A stretch of DNA of 35,149 nt from Pseudomonas sp. GM49 (lineage in GTDB: Bacteria; Pseudomonadota; Gammaproteobacteria; Pseudomonadales; Pseudomonadaceae). How positions within the stretch are numbered: the first letter of the stretch is position 1; each line of letters begins with the position of its first letter. Below are positions 1-8,560 of this stretch, piece by piece. Position numbers and translations under genes: made by a program. The stretch is from NCBI RefSeq assembly GCF_000282355.1, contig NZ_AKJL01000202.1:1-35149 (forward strand), in the 5' to 3' direction. The notes below the pieces were generated by a model. That model was not told where the DNA came from and did not search any database. It saw only the letters and a list, made by a program, of their open reading frames with translations.

Positions 1-9
1 GGCGGGTTT

Positions 10-84
10 GTATCCGTAGGTATCCGCAACGCCCGCCGTTACCCGGGCATACAAAACCGGGGTTTCCAGACACCCGGGCGATAC
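10..84 (+). promoter_or_regulatory. GTATC direct-repeat element upstream of the cupin gene
   Basis: Two GTATC copies lie exactly 10 bp apart (10-14 and 20-24). CATACAAAAC follows at 48-57, then GACAC at 69 and GATAC at 80. The same order with nearly the same spacing is found at 13561-13636, and partly on the minus strand at 1330-1371. Direct repeats one helical turn apart are typical of OmpR/PhoB-type response-regulator sites. Which protein binds here is not known. Confidence 0.5.
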
Positions 85-162
85 ACGGCGGCCTTCAAAT
101 GCAACCACCGGCATCGTGTCATTTTCGGCGCGGCTGGCCATGGTTCAACTGGAGGAAAGGCA

Positions 163-615
163 ATGTTGCGTATCAACACCCGTCACACCATCGGCAAGCT
201 TGGCATTGCCCTGGCCGCCGCAGGGCTTGCGACCTTCGCGAGCCTCTCTCAAGCTCAGGCGGCACAGCCGGCTCCGGCAATGAAAAACTGGCAACAAGGG
301 CTGCATCGCACGGACCTGCTGCGCGAAGACCTCGGCGCCGCCGACCGCGAAGTCACTCAGGTGCTCGTGGACTTCGACCCGGGCGTGGTATCGCCCAGGC
401 ATGCTCACCCGGGCGCAGAAGTGGCGCACGTGATCAGCGGCACCTTTGAGTATCAACTGGAAGGGCGGGCACCAGTGACGCTCAAGGCTGGTGATTCGTT
501 GTACATCCCCGAAGGCGTCGCCCATGTGGCGAAGAACGTGGGCCAGGGCAAAGCCTCGGAGCTGGCGACCTATATCGTCAAGAAAGGCCAGCCGCTGCTG
601 ATCCTCAAGGAGTAG
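163..615 (+). CDS. Exported small cupin-domain protein
   Basis: This 150-aa protein starts with a Sec-type signal peptide: a basic N-terminus, then an Ala/Leu-rich core ending near SQAQA (about residue 34). The rest is one cupin barrel. Motif 1 is HAHPGAEVAHVISG, with two His and one Glu that would bind a metal. Motif 2 is GDSLYIPEGVAHV, which supplies another His. The start is fixed by a strong GGAGGAAAG ribosome site just upstream. It is probably a periplasmic metal-binding cupin of the quercetinase-like or ChrR-like kind, but the substrate cannot be told. It is a single gene followed by a REP doublet, and a GTATC-repeat element shared with two other genes lies about 150 bp upstream of its start. 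Confidence 0.85.
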   Translation: MLRINTRHTIGKLGIALAAAGLATFASLSQAQAAQPAPAMKNWQQGLHRTDLLREDLGAADREVTQVLVDFDPGVVSPRHAHPGAEVAHVISGTFEYQLEGRAPVTLKAGDSLYIPEGVAHVAKNVGQGKASELATYIVKKGQPLLILKE

Positions 616-621
616 GTGAAC

Positions 622-721
622 TGTAGGAGCGAGCTTGCTCGCGATGGTCGTTAACGATAACGCCTGTTTACTGGGTAAACGCGGCGCTCTCGAGACCATC
701 GCGAGCAAGCTCGCTCCTACA
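622..721. repeat. REP doublet (REPIN), 100 bp
   Basis: Two inverted copies of TGTAGGAGCGAGCTTGCTCG bound a variable core, for 100 bp in all. Three more exact 100-bp copies occur at 6999, 26037 and 35050. Such non-autonomous elements are mobilised by RAYT transposases, and no RAYT gene lies in this window. Confidence 0.95.
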
Positions 722-744
722 ACAACAACGATTGCGGTGTTCAG

Positions 745-787
745 AAAGCCTGGCCTGACCGGCATCAAGACGTCAGGCCAGGCTTTT
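745..787. terminator. Bidirectional intrinsic terminator between cupin and ohr
   Basis: A 15-bp perfect stem (AAAGCCTGGCCTGAC at 745-759 with its complement at 772-786) closes a 12-nt loop and has T tracts on both sides. It sits just past the stop of the minus-strand Ohr gene and downstream of the plus-strand cupin, so it can end transcription from both. Confidence 0.85.
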
Positions 788-796
788 CTGTGTCGG

Positions 797-1216
797 TCAA
801 ACCAGATTGATCTCGACGTCGATGTTCCCGCGGGTCGCTTTGGAGTACGGGCAAGTCTGATGCGCCAGGTCCACCACCGTGCGTGCGACGGTCGGGTCCA
901 GGCCCGGCAGGCTGACATTCAGACGGGCTTGAAGAAAGAAAGCGTTTTCGGACTTGCCCAGATCGATTTCGGCATCCACCGCAACGTCGCTTGGCAAGGC
1001 CACTTTCAGTGCGACGCACGCCTTGCCCATCGCCCCGATGAAACAAGCCGACCAACCCGCCGCCAGCAGTTGCTCAGGATTGGTGCCGGCACCCGAGGAG
1101 CCGGGAGGCGAAAGCTTGATGTCCAGACGTCCATCGGTGCTGCGCGCCTGACCGTCGCGGCCGCCGGTGGTGTGGGTCTTGCCGGTGTACAGCACGGTAT
1201 AGATTGCATTGATCAT
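797..1216 (-). CDS. ohr: Organic hydroperoxide resistance protein, Ohr/OsmC family
   Basis: A 139-aa protein matching the usual Ohr length. Ohr enzymes are cytosolic thiol peroxidases that reduce organic hydroperoxides, normally using lipoyl proteins as electron donors. The two redox cysteines are visible: Cys58 in GWSACFIGAM and Cys122 in HQTCPYSKATRG. The early SPPGSSGAGTNPEQLLAAGW stretch is also characteristic. ATG at 1216 was chosen because an AGGAAA ribosome site lies just upstream; a longer frame extends upstream without support. No MarR-type OhrR gene is adjacent. Instead a LysR gene lies upstream on the same strand, and a dyad GATTTGTATCG...CGATACAAATC fills the gap. It may be a paralogue of the main chromosomal ohr. 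Confidence 0.93.
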   Translation of the reverse strand: MINAIYTVLYTGKTHTTGGRDGQARSTDGRLDIKLSPPGSSGAGTNPEQLLAAGWSACFIGAMGKACVALKVALPSDVAVDAEIDLGKSENAFFLQARLNVSLPGLDPTVARTVVDLAHQTCPYSKATRGNIDVEINLV

Positions 1217-1329
1217 GGTGGTTTTTCCTGTCAGTGGGTCGCTGGAATGCTCGGGAAGCCTGCGCTTTCCGATGCGCCCCACTTTTTCATTTCCATGTAC
1301 TGCATATATGTCCCGAACCTGGCGGATTT

Positions 1330-1371
1330 GTATCGCTGTGTAAGGTGGCCGGGGGAAATACACTTCGATAC
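1330..1371 (-). promoter_or_regulatory. GATTTGTATCG dyad / GTATC-repeat element upstream of ohr
   Basis: An 11-bp perfect inverted repeat (1325-1335 and 1366-1376) spans the core. Read on the minus strand it gives GTATC, then GTATT 10 bp on, then GATAC at +37. This matches, within 1 bp, the arrangement before the cupin gene and before the EGKCG protein gene. It probably controls ohr. Confidence 0.5.
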
Positions 1372-1398
1372 AAATCGCTTGAATGCGCGCCCCGGGGT

Positions 1399-2283
1399 TT
1401 ATTGACTGCAAACCTCCCACACGCAACTGCGCAACCAGCGATGCGCCGGGTCGGCGTCCATGCGCGGGTGCCACAGCATCGAAACCGTGATCGGCGGCGT
1501 GGGGAACGGCAGGGCAAAGCAATGCATCCCCTGGCACAGGTTGCCGACGTGTCGCTCCGGTACGCTGGCCACCAGGTCTGAAGCCCGCGCCAATGCAATC
1601 GCCGAAGAGAAGCCGGCGACGATGGTGATGATGTCCCGTTTCAGTCCCAGCTCACTCAAGGCGTCGTCCATGACGCCTTTTTCGTGGCCCCGGCGCGAGA
1701 CCAGGATGTGTCGGGCACCGGCATAACGAACCGCTGTCATCTCGCCTTGAGTCAGTGGATGACCCTCACGCACGACGCCAATGAACCGGTCACGAAACAG
1801 CATCCGGGTCCGCACTTCCGGGCTGGTCGTTTCGCCGATCACACCGGTTTCCAGATCCACTGAGCCCTCGCGCAGCAGGGTGCTGTCCTTGTTCAGCTTC
1901 TGCACGAAACTCAAGCGGACACCGGGTGCCTCCTGGTTGATGCGGGCGATCAGTGGCGCTCCGAAATTTTCCACGAAGCCATCGCTGGTGCGCAGGGTGA
2001 AGGCGCGCACCAGTTGATTGAGATCGAGTGCCTCGGCGGGGCGCAGGACGGCTTCGGCATCTTGCACCAGCATGCCGACGCGTTCACGCAACTCCAGCGC
2101 CCGAGGCGTGGGCACGAGCCCGCGCCCGGCCCGCACCAGCAGCGGATCGCCGGTGGTTTCGCGCAACCGCGCCAGCGCCCGGCTCATGGCTGACGGGCTC
2201 AGGCGCAAACGCTGCGCGGCGCGGGCTACGCTGCCTTCTTCGAGCAACACGTTCAGGGTGATCAGCAGATTCAGGTCGGGCAT
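1399..2283 (-). CDS. LysR-family transcriptional regulator
   Basis: A 294-aa protein of normal LysR length. The N-terminal winged helix-turn-helix (about residues 1-60) contains NLLITLNVLLEEGSVARAAQ and the recognition helix region LSPSAMSRALARLR. The rest is a two-lobe periplasmic-binding-protein-like effector domain. ATG at 2283 gives the standard LysR N-terminus; the frame upstream runs into a REP doublet and is not coding. The MFS exporter gene at 2612 is divergent and is the most likely target. The ohr gene downstream on the same strand is another possible target. The effector molecule is not predictable. Confidence 0.93.
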   Translation of the reverse strand: MPDLNLLITLNVLLEEGSVARAAQRLRLSPSAMSRALARLRETTGDPLLVRAGRGLVPTPRALELRERVGMLVQDAEAVLRPAEALDLNQLVRAFTLRTSDGFVENFGAPLIARINQEAPGVRLSFVQKLNKDSTLLREGSVDLETGVIGETTSPEVRTRMLFRDRFIGVVREGHPLTQGEMTAVRYAGARHILVSRRGHEKGVMDDALSELGLKRDIITIVAGFSSAIALARASDLVASVPERHVGNLCQGMHCFALPFPTPPITVSMLWHPRMDADPAHRWLRSCVWEVCSQ

Positions 2284-2295
2284 GGAATGGGTTCC

Positions 2296-2497
2296 TGTGG
2301 GAGCGGGCCTGTTGGCTAGGGGGCTTGTGGTGAGGGGACCTGTGGCGAGGGGGCTTGCCCCCGTTGGGTTGCGAAGCAGCCCCAAAATCTCTGATGCACC
2401 AAAGATCTTTGTGAGTGCTACGCACTCAAACGGGGCGGTGCGGCGTTCCGACAAGCCCCCTCGCCACAGGTCCCCTCATCACAGGCCCGCTCCCACA
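2296..2497. repeat. Nested REP doublet of the GTGGCGAGGGGGCTTG type
   Basis: The outer arms are TGTGGGAGCGGGCCTG and its complement. Inside them lie longer arms, GAGGGGACCTGTGGCGAG through GGGGCTTG and the complement near 2452-2476. Inverted arms around a variable core mark a REPIN, here compounded from two REP types. It fills the region between the LysR and MFS genes. Confidence 0.85.
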
Positions 2498-2523
2498 ATG
2501 GTTTGTGGGTAGGTGGCGTCTGG

Positions 2524-2540
2524 TGCACGTATACAGTGCA
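2524..2540. promoter_or_regulatory. Candidate operator upstream of the MFS gene
   Basis: TGCAC-N7-GTGCA is a perfect 5-bp-arm dyad 72 bp before the MFS start, overlapping a second dyad GTAT-N9-ATAC (2529-2545). It lies between divergent lysR and MFS genes, where a LysR site is expected. Short arms leave this tentative. Confidence 0.35.
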
Positions 2541-2611
2541 AATACTGCGTCTTCCGCCATGTTATGGCCGGGCTTAGGCTCCAGACAACCTGTTTGCGGA
2601 GTCACGAGAAA

Positions 2612-4012
2612 ATGAAGTCCATATCAATTCGAGGCGCGCTGGCCAGCCTGTCGCTGTCCATGCTGCTGTCATCCCTGGGCACCAGCATTGCCAATGTTGG
2701 TTTACCGGCACTGGCTGAGGCGTTCTCGGCCTCCTTCCAGCAAGTGCAATGGGTGGTGCTCGCTTACCTGCTGGCGATCACGGCACTGATCGTCAGTGTC
2801 GGGCGGCTCGGCGACATCATTGGCCGTCGGCGTTTGTTGTTGATCGGGATTTGTGTGTTTACCGCCGCTTCAGTTCTGTGCGCCGTCTCATCCGGTCTCT
2901 GGTTGCTGATTGCTGCCCGGGCCATACAGGGCATCGGCGCGGCCATCATGATGGCGTTGACCATGGCGCTGGTGAGCGGGGCGGTACCCAAGGCAAAACT
3001 GGGCAGTGCGATGGGCCTGCTCGGCACTATGTCGGCGATTGGCACGTCGCTCGGCCCGACCCTCGGCGGTTTTTTGATTGCCAATTTGGGTTGGCAGGCG
3101 ATTTTTCTGGTCAATGTGCCGTTGGGTGTTTTGGCGATGGGGCTCGCGCATCGTTTTTTACCGAAAGATTGCCTTGAGAAAAGGGCGGATCGAGCGGTTT
3201 TCGATGTCCTCGGCACCCTGGTACTGGTCCTGACGCTGCTGGCCTATGCGCTGGCGATGACCCTCGGGCGTGGCAGTTTTGGTCCGCTGAACACGGCACT
3301 GTTGCTGGTGGCGGTGGTTGGGGCGGGCGTGTTTGTGTTCGTCGAGCGCACGGCCGAGTCGCCGCTGGTTCGACTGACGATGTTCCGCAATCCGCAGCTG
3401 AGCGCAGGTTTCGCCATGAGCATGCTGGTGACGACCGTGGTCATGGCCACCCTGGTGGTGGGGCCGTTTTATCTCACCGGCGCACTGGCGTTGAATGCAG
3501 TGAGCGTTGGCCTGGTGATGTCGACAGGGCCGCTGGTCGCCGCACTGGTCGGGGTCCCGGCGGGTCGATGGGTCGACGGATTGGGCGCACATCGATCCCG
3601 CACGCTCGGATTGATTGCCATGTTGACCGGCGCTTGCATACTGCCCGCCGTGCCGACGAACTTCGGTGCGCTCGGCTACATCGTGCCACTGGCGGTCATT
3701 ACCGCCGGTTATGCGCTGTTCCAGGCGGCGAACAATACCGCCGTGATGGCCGACATTGCGCCGGACCAACGGGGCGTGATGTCCGGTCTGCTCGGCCTGT
3801 CACGCAACCTGGGGCTGATCACCGGCGCTTCGGTGATGGGCGCGGTGTTTGCCTTCGCCACGGCCAGCAACAACATCCTGCAGGCACAACCGGAAGCGGT
3901 CGGGCAGGGGATGCGGGTCACGTTCGCCGTCGCGGCGGCGTTGATCGTCGTTGCGCTGCTCATCGGGGTGCTCAGTCAATTTGTGTCACAGCGCCTGGCA
4001 CCCTCGTGCTGA
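2612..4012 (+). CDS. MFS drug-efflux-type transporter, DHA2 (EmrB/QacA) family
   Basis: A 466-aa integral membrane protein with a run of hydrophobic segments compatible with 14 TM helices. The family A motif is seen between helices 2 and 3 as [11 protein letters not shown]. The first helix carries [19 protein letters not shown], as in EmrB/QacA-type proton antiporters. ATG at 2612 follows GGAG at a good distance, and removing the 33 residues of in-frame extension leaves a standard N-terminus. The family exports drugs, dyes or metabolites in exchange for protons. The divergent LysR gene is the likely regulator. No membrane-fusion partner (EmrA) is adjacent, so it probably acts alone in the inner membrane. 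Confidence 0.92.
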   Translation: MKSISIRGALASLSLSMLLSSLGTSIANVGLPALAEAFSASFQQVQWVVLAYLLAITALIVSVGRLGDIIGRRRLLLIGICVFTAASVLCAVSSGLWLLIAARAIQGIGAAIMMALTMALVSGAVPKAKLGSAMGLLGTMSAIGTSLGPTLGGFLIANLGWQAIFLVNVPLGVLAMGLAHRFLPKDCLEKRADRAVFDVLGTLVLVLTLLAYALAMTLGRGSFGPLNTALLLVAVVGAGVFVFVERTAESPLVRLTMFRNPQLSAGFAMSMLVTTVVMATLVVGPFYLTGALALNAVSVGLVMSTGPLVAALVGVPAGRWVDGLGAHRSRTLGLIAMLTGACILPAVPTNFGALGYIVPLAVITAGYALFQAANNTAVMADIAPDQRGVMSGLLGLSRNLGLITGASVMGAVFAFATASNNILQAQPEAVGQGMRVTFAVAAALIVVALLIGVLSQFVSQRLAPSC

Positions 4013-4077
4013 AAAACGGCGCGACTATCGTGAAAACGACCTGTTTGCGCTGAACGCGAAGCCTTGTGAGTTTTCTG

Positions 4078-4093
4078 TTGAACGAGTGTTCAG
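4078..4093. promoter_or_regulatory. Candidate TetR operator before the aminotransferase-ABC operon
   Basis: TTGAACGAGTGTTCAG contains the dyad TGAAC-N4-GTTCA. The same architecture, TTGAACGTCCGTTCAA, lies at 10106-10121 beside the TetR gene. The site is about 80 bp upstream of the fusion gene start, fit for repression. Confidence 0.6.
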
Positions 4094-4169
4094 TCTCGAC
4101 TATGTTGGGGGCCACCTTCCCCCGGCTGGTTGCGGGCTTGCGTTTCTTCAATTCGAACGAGGCACTGGC

Positions 4170-6173
4170 ATGCGGTTTTCACCCTTTGTTGAGCGGATCA
4201 GTGGCCAGGGCGTTGCCGCCTGGGATATTCACTACGCGGCCAATGCGGCACAGCGCAATGGCGAGGACGTGATCATCCTCAGCGTCGGCGACCCGGATTT
4301 CCCCACCCCGGATTTCATTACCGACGCCGCCATCCACGCCTTGCGCGAAGGGGATACCCACTACACCGAAATCGCCGGCCGCCAGGCCTTGCGCGAGGCC
4401 ATCGCCGGTCGCTACAGCCAACTGATCGACCGCGAACTGCAGGCGTCGAACATCATTCTCACGGCAGGTGCGCAGAACGCCTTGTTCGCCACCTCGATGT
4501 GCCTGCTCGGTGCCGGCGACGAAGTGATCGCCCTCGATCCGATGTACGTCACCTACGAAGCCACGCTCAAGGCGTCCGGCGCCACGCTGGTGCGGGTGCC
4601 CTGTGCGGCGGACTCGGGTTTTCGCCTCGATGCCGCCGTGCTGGCCAAGGCCATTACCCCGCGCACCCGGGCGATTTTCTTCTCCAATCCGAACAACCCC
4701 ACTGGCGTGGTGCTGGGCCGCGAAGAGCTGCAAGCCATCGCCGACCTCGCCATCGCCCATGACCTGTGGGTGGTGGTGGACGAGGTCTACGAGAGCCTCG
4801 CCTACGAGCGTGAACACCTGAGTCTGGCGGCGTTGCCGGGCATGGCCGAGCGCTGCGTGGTGATCGGCAGCCTGTCGAAATCCCATGCCATGACCGGTTG
4901 GCGCATCGGCTGGGTCGTGGCCAATGAAGCCCTGGTCAATCATGTCGAAACCCTGGTGCTGAGCATGCTGTACGGCTTGCCCGGGTTTGTCATGGAAGCG
5001 GCGCTCAAGGCCGTGCAGTCCCATGATGAAGTCACCCACGGCATGCGCGAGATCTATCGCCGGCGCCGCGATCTGGTAGTGTCCGGCCTGGCCGATTGTC
5101 CGGGCATCAGCGTGCTCAACCCCGATGCGGGCATGTTCGTGCTGGTGGACGTGCGCGGCACCGGCCTGACCTCGCTTGAATTCGCCTGGCGCCTGTTGCG
5201 TGAAGCCGGTGTCTCGGTGCTGGATGCGGCGGCATTCGGTGAGCCGGCCCAGGGTTTTGTACGGCTTTCGTTCACCCTGAGTGACGAGCGACTGGCCCAG
5301 GCCTGTCAGCGCATTCGCGGCTTTGTCCAGGTGCTCAAAGGTGAAGCGCCGAGGCCGGTGATCGGTACGGTGACCAGTACTGCAACCATCGAACCGGCCG
5401 CAGCCAAGACCATGATCGAGGTCGATCGCCTGCACAAACGCTTCGGCAATATCGAAGTGCTCAAAGGCGTTTCCCTGACGGCCCGAGAGGGCGAGGTGAT
5501 CTCCCTGATCGGTGCCAGCGGCTCGGGCAAAAGTACCTTGCTGCGCTGCATCAATATGCTCGAAGTGCCGGACCAGGGGCGCATCCTGGTCGATGGCGAA
5601 AGCATTCACCTTAACCAGAATCGTCCCGGTGCACCGCTGGTGTCGGACGCTAAACAGCTTGTTCGCATAAGGTCCAGCCTGGGCATGGTGTTTCAGAACT
5701 TCAACCTCTGGCCCCACCGTACGGTGCTGGAAAACCTCATCGAAGCGCCGACCCAGGTCCTGCGTGAAAGCCGTGCGGAGGCCACAGAACGGGCCGAAGC
5801 CCTGCTCGAACGCGTCGGGCTTGCGGCCAAGCGCAACGAGTACCCGGCGTTTCTCTCCGGGGGACAGCAACAACGGGTGGCCATCGCCCGGGCCCTGGCC
5901 ATGCGGCCCAAGGTCATGCTGTTCGATGAACCCACCTCGGCACTCGACCCGGAACTGGTCGGGGAAGTGCTGCGGGTGATCCGCTCCCTCGCCGAAGAAG
6001 GCCGGACCATGATCCTCGTGACTCATGAAATGGCGTTCGCACGCGATGTCTCTTCCAAAGTCGCCTTCCTGCATCAAGGGCTGATCGAGGAAACCGGTTC
6101 GCCGGACGAAGTGTTCGTACACCCACGCAGCGAGCGTTGCCGACAATTCGTCAACGCTCATCAGACTCGCTAA
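4170..6173 (+). CDS. Fused AruH-like aminotransferase and basic-amino-acid-type ABC transporter ATPase
   Basis: A single 667-aa frame joins two complete proteins. Residues 1-390 are a fold-type I PLP aminotransferase with NPNNPTG at 173-179, Asp204, catalytic Lys237 in [15 protein letters not shown] and a substrate Arg near 365. It resembles arginine:pyruvate transaminase AruH. After a linker of about 25 residues, residues 415-667 form an ABC ATPase of the HisP/AotP type: Walker [10 protein letters not shown] (448-456), Q509, LSGGQ (562-566), Walker B VMLFDEP (582-588) and His619. An internal ATG at 5412 has no visible ribosome site and no stop separates the halves, so one fused product is expected. 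The binding protein and permeases follow directly. A TetR-type dyad lies upstream. The substrate is probably a basic amino acid or a derivative, by inference. Confidence 0.9.
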   Translation: MRFSPFVERISGQGVAAWDIHYAANAAQRNGEDVIILSVGDPDFPTPDFITDAAIHALREGDTHYTEIAGRQALREAIAGRYSQLIDRELQASNIILTAGAQNALFATSMCLLGAGDEVIALDPMYVTYEATLKASGATLVRVPCAADSGFRLDAAVLAKAITPRTRAIFFSNPNNPTGVVLGREELQAIADLAIAHDLWVVVDEVYESLAYEREHLSLAALPGMAERCVVIGSLSKSHAMTGWRIGWVVANEALVNHVETLVLSMLYGLPGFVMEAALKAVQSHDEVTHGMREIYRRRRDLVVSGLADCPGISVLNPDAGMFVLVDVRGTGLTSLEFAWRLLREAGVSVLDAAAFGEPAQGFVRLSFTLSDERLAQACQRIRGFVQVLKGEAPRPVIGTVTSTATIEPAAAKTMIEVDRLHKRFGNIEVLKGVSLTAREGEVISLIGASGSGKSTLLRCINMLEVPDQGRILVDGESIHLNQNRPGAPLVSDAKQLVRIRSSLGMVFQNFNLWPHRTVLENLIEAPTQVLRESRAEATERAEALLERVGLAAKRNEYPAFLSGGQQQRVAIARALAMRPKVMLFDEPTSALDPELVGEVLRVIRSLAEEGRTMILVTHEMAFARDVSSKVAFLHQGLIEETGSPDEVFVHPRSERCRQFVNAHQTR

Positions 6174-6200
6174 CTCATCATAAAAAGACGGGAAAACAAC

Positions 6201-6983
6201 ATGGGAAATCGACGTTTTGCAAACTGGTTGACCGGTGCGGCCTGCGTATTGCTGGCCGGCATGAGTGCGGCGCAAGCACAGCCGATCAGGTTCGCGGTGG
6301 CAGCGGAACCCTATCCGCCGTACACCGAGAAACAGGCCAACGGTGAGTGGAAGGGTTTTGAAGTCGACCTGATCCACAAGCTGTGCAGCGAAATGAAAGC
6401 CGATTGCGAGATCAAGGAAGTGGCGTGGGACGGCATCATTCCGTCGCTGCTGGCGAAGAAGATCGACGTGATTTTTTCTTCGATGTCGGTGACCGAAGAA
6501 CGGGAAAAACAGATCGCCTTCAGCAAGGCCTACTACGATTCGGCGATTGCCGTCGTCGGCCCGAAAGAGACGTCGGTGAAGAAGTACCCGGATGACCTCA
6601 AGGGCAAGATCATCGGTGTGCAGAACTCGACCGTGAGCGCCAGCTACCTGAAGACCTACTACGAAAAAATTGCCGACGTTAAGTACTACGACACCCAGGA
6701 CTCGGCCAACGCCGACCTGATTGCCGGCCGCATCGACCTGATGATGGCCGACGGCACCGCCATGGCTTCGTTCGTCAAAACCCCGGATGCCAAGGACCTG
6801 GCCTACCTCGGCACCGTGCCTTATGACCCGATCTTCGGCAAAGGCGTAGGGGCCGGCTTGCGCAAGGACGACACCGAACTCAAGGCGAAACTCGACAAGG
6901 CCATCCAGGAGTTGCTGGCGAGCAAGGACTACGACGACCTCTCCCAGAGCTACTTCGGTACCAGCGTGAAACCTGCGTTCTGA
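6201..6983 (+). CDS. Periplasmic amino-acid-binding protein of an ABC transporter
   Basis: A 260-aa protein with a signal peptide cleaved after AQA (about residue 26), then a type II binding-protein fold of the SBP_bac_3 (HisJ/ArgT) family. Recognisable stretches are EPYPPYTEKQANGEWKGFEV near the mature N-terminus, the DVIFSSMSVTEEREKQIAFS motif and LKGKIIGVQNSTVSASYL. Proteins of this family deliver lysine, arginine, ornithine, histidine or opines to a permease pair. It starts 27 bp after the fusion gene, which supplies its ATPase. A 100-bp REP doublet follows and separates it from the permeases. Confidence 0.92.
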   Translation: MGNRRFANWLTGAACVLLAGMSAAQAQPIRFAVAAEPYPPYTEKQANGEWKGFEVDLIHKLCSEMKADCEIKEVAWDGIIPSLLAKKIDVIFSSMSVTEEREKQIAFSKAYYDSAIAVVGPKETSVKKYPDDLKGKIIGVQNSTVSASYLKTYYEKIADVKYYDTQDSANADLIAGRIDLMMADGTAMASFVKTPDAKDLAYLGTVPYDPIFGKGVGAGLRKDDTELKAKLDKAIQELLASKDYDDLSQSYFGTSVKPAF

Positions 6984-6998
6984 TCTCAACACAGTACC

Positions 6999-7098
6999 TG
7001 TAGGAGCGAGCCTGCTCGCGATGGACGCCAGTGCGCCGCGGTTCTTCTGAGTGACCGCGTCATCGTTAACGTTTTTCGCGAGCAGGCTCGCTCCTACA
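6999..7098. repeat. REP doublet inside the ABC operon
   Basis: This 100-bp element has arms TGTAGGAGCGAGCCTGCTCG and the complement. Its core runs in the opposite orientation to those at 622 and 35050, and one arm edge is degenerate. It stands between the binding-protein and permease genes, where REP hairpins are known to stabilise upstream mRNA in other operons. Confidence 0.93.
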
Positions 7099-7129
7099 AG
7101 GGATCGTGTACTCCGACTGGAGAGTTGAT

Positions 7130-7843
7130 ATGCCGGCAATGTTCGATTTGATCAACTTCACCGAACAGGGATGGGGCAGTGCGCTGTTGAAGGGGCTCTG
7201 GATGACCCTGCAGATTTCGGCCGGGGCCTTTGTGCTCGGGCTGGCCATCGGGCTGGTGGTGGCTTGTCTCAAGCTTGGCGCGCCGAAGCCGATTGCGGCG
7301 CTGATGCGCGGCTACACCACGTTGTTCCGGGCAGTTCCGGAATTGCTGCTGATTCTGTTGCTGTACTACGTCGGTTCCATGCTCCTCAACTCACTGATGA
7401 CCCGGCTCGGCTACGGCGTGGTGAATGTCAGCGGTCCGCTGGCGGCCATCGTGGTGCTGGGGCTGGTGCAGGGTGCCTACGCCTCGGAGATTTTCCGCGC
7501 GGCGATCCAGGCGATTCCCTTCGGCCAGATCGAAGCGGCCAAGGCGTTCGGCCTGAACGGCTTCGGTCTGTTCCGCCGGGTCACGCTGCCGATCATGGCG
7601 CCTTACGCCATGGCCGGGATGGCCAACCTGTGGATCAACCTGATCAAGGACAGTGCGCTGATCAGCGTGGTCGGCACCAACGAGCTGCTGTACACCGCCA
7701 AACAAGGCGCGGGATCGACGCGCCATTATCTGTTGTTCTACCTCACGGCTGCGGCGTTGTATTACGCGGTGACGTTGGCGTCGAACTATCTTTCGGGACG
7801 GTTGGAGCGACGCATTCGTCGCTGGATGCCTCTTGTTGACTGA
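7130..7843 (+). CDS. Amino-acid ABC transporter permease 1 (HisQ/ArtQ type)
   Basis: A 237-aa inner-membrane permease of the His/Glu/Gln/Arg/opine class with about five TM helices. The ATPase-contact EAA loop is visible as EAAKAFGLNGFGLFRRVTLP. The early GLWMTLQISAGAFVLG is typical of HisQ-like subunits. ATG at 7130 has GGAG 8 bp upstream; a GTG 24 bp earlier in frame lacks such a site. With the next gene it would form the membrane channel of the importer whose binding protein and ATPase are encoded upstream. Confidence 0.92.
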   Translation: MPAMFDLINFTEQGWGSALLKGLWMTLQISAGAFVLGLAIGLVVACLKLGAPKPIAALMRGYTTLFRAVPELLLILLLYYVGSMLLNSLMTRLGYGVVNVSGPLAAIVVLGLVQGAYASEIFRAAIQAIPFGQIEAAKAFGLNGFGLFRRVTLPIMAPYAMAGMANLWINLIKDSALISVVGTNELLYTAKQGAGSTRHYLLFYLTAAALYYAVTLASNYLSGRLERRIRRWMPLVD

Positions 7844-7861
7844 ACCGGCAGAGAGAACGAA

Positions 7862-8560
7862 ATGATTCCAGCGTGGATAGTTGAATACGCGGCGCTGTTG
7901 GGCCGGGGGCTGCAAACGACCCTCGTCATTCTGTTGGTATCCAGTGTGTTCGGTTACCTGCTGGCGGTGCTGGTGGCGCTGGCGCGGATTTCGAAAAACA
8001 AGGTGATCGCCAAGGTCAGCCTGTTCTACACCAGCGTGACGCGTGGCACGCCGTTGCTGATCCAGATCTACATCTACTACTACGGGCTGGGCAGCCTGTT
8101 TGCCCAGTTCCCGCTGATTCGCGGCAGCTTTCTCTGGCCTTATCTGCGTGATGGTTACTGGTACATCGTGTTCGCCCTGGTGGTGTCGATGGGGGCCTAT
8201 GTCGGCGAAGTGATTCGCGGTGGCCTGCTGGCGGTGCCCAAGGGGGAGATGGAGGCTGCGTCGGCCTTTGGCATGACGGCGCGCCAGTCGTTGTTGCGAG
8301 TGCGCTTGCCCCGGGCCCTGCGTCTGCTGTTGCCGACACTGGCGGGTGAAACCGTGATGCTGCTCAAGTCCACGGCATTGGCCTCGACCATCGCCGTGAT
8401 TGACCTGTTGGGCGCCGCCAACGTGGTCCGCGCCCAAACCCTGCAGGTGTACGAACCCTTGTTGCTGGTGGCCGGGGTCTACGTGTGCCTGACCTTCCTG
8501 ATCGAGGCGCTGTTTGCCTTTGCAGAACGGCGCGGGACGCCGGTGCGCAGGTCGGCCTGA
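7862..8560 (+). CDS. Amino-acid ABC transporter permease 2 (HisM type)
   Basis: A 232-aa permease of the same class. The EAA loop is EMEAASAFGMTARQSLLRVRLP, and RGTPLLIQIYIYYYGLG matches the HisM/OccM-like stretch after the first helices. It starts 18 bp after permease 1 behind GAGAGAACG. Its stop overlaps the start of the EamA gene (TGATG, sharing one base), so the next gene is probably translationally coupled. It would pair with permease 1 as a heterodimeric channel. Confidence 0.92.
   Translation: MIPAWIVEYAALLGRGLQTTLVILLVSSVFGYLLAVLVALARISKNKVIAKVSLFYTSVTRGTPLLIQIYIYYYGLGSLFAQFPLIRGSFLWPYLRDGYWYIVFALVVSMGAYVGEVIRGGLLAVPKGEMEAASAFGMTARQSLLRVRLPRALRLLLPTLAGETVMLLKSTALASTIAVIDLLGAANVVRAQTLQVYEPLLLVAGVYVCLTFLIEALFAFAERRGTPVRRSA

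Noticed and set aside
145..918. A minus-strand frame across the cupin gene
   Set aside because: Antisense to a protein with signal peptide and cupin motifs, and it runs through a REP doublet.
635..1405. A plus-strand frame across the REP doublet and ohr
   Set aside because: It starts inside a repeat and is antisense to the Ohr gene.
5412..6173. Separate ATPase gene starting at an internal ATG
   Set aside because: No ribosome site precedes this ATG and the frame is open from the aminotransferase, so a fusion is the simpler reading; kept as an alternative in the finding.
4179..7139. A 986-codon open frame on the minus strand
   Set aside because: It lies antisense to the fusion gene and the binding-protein gene, has no recognisable domain and crosses a REP doublet. 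It results from GC-rich codon bias on the other strand.
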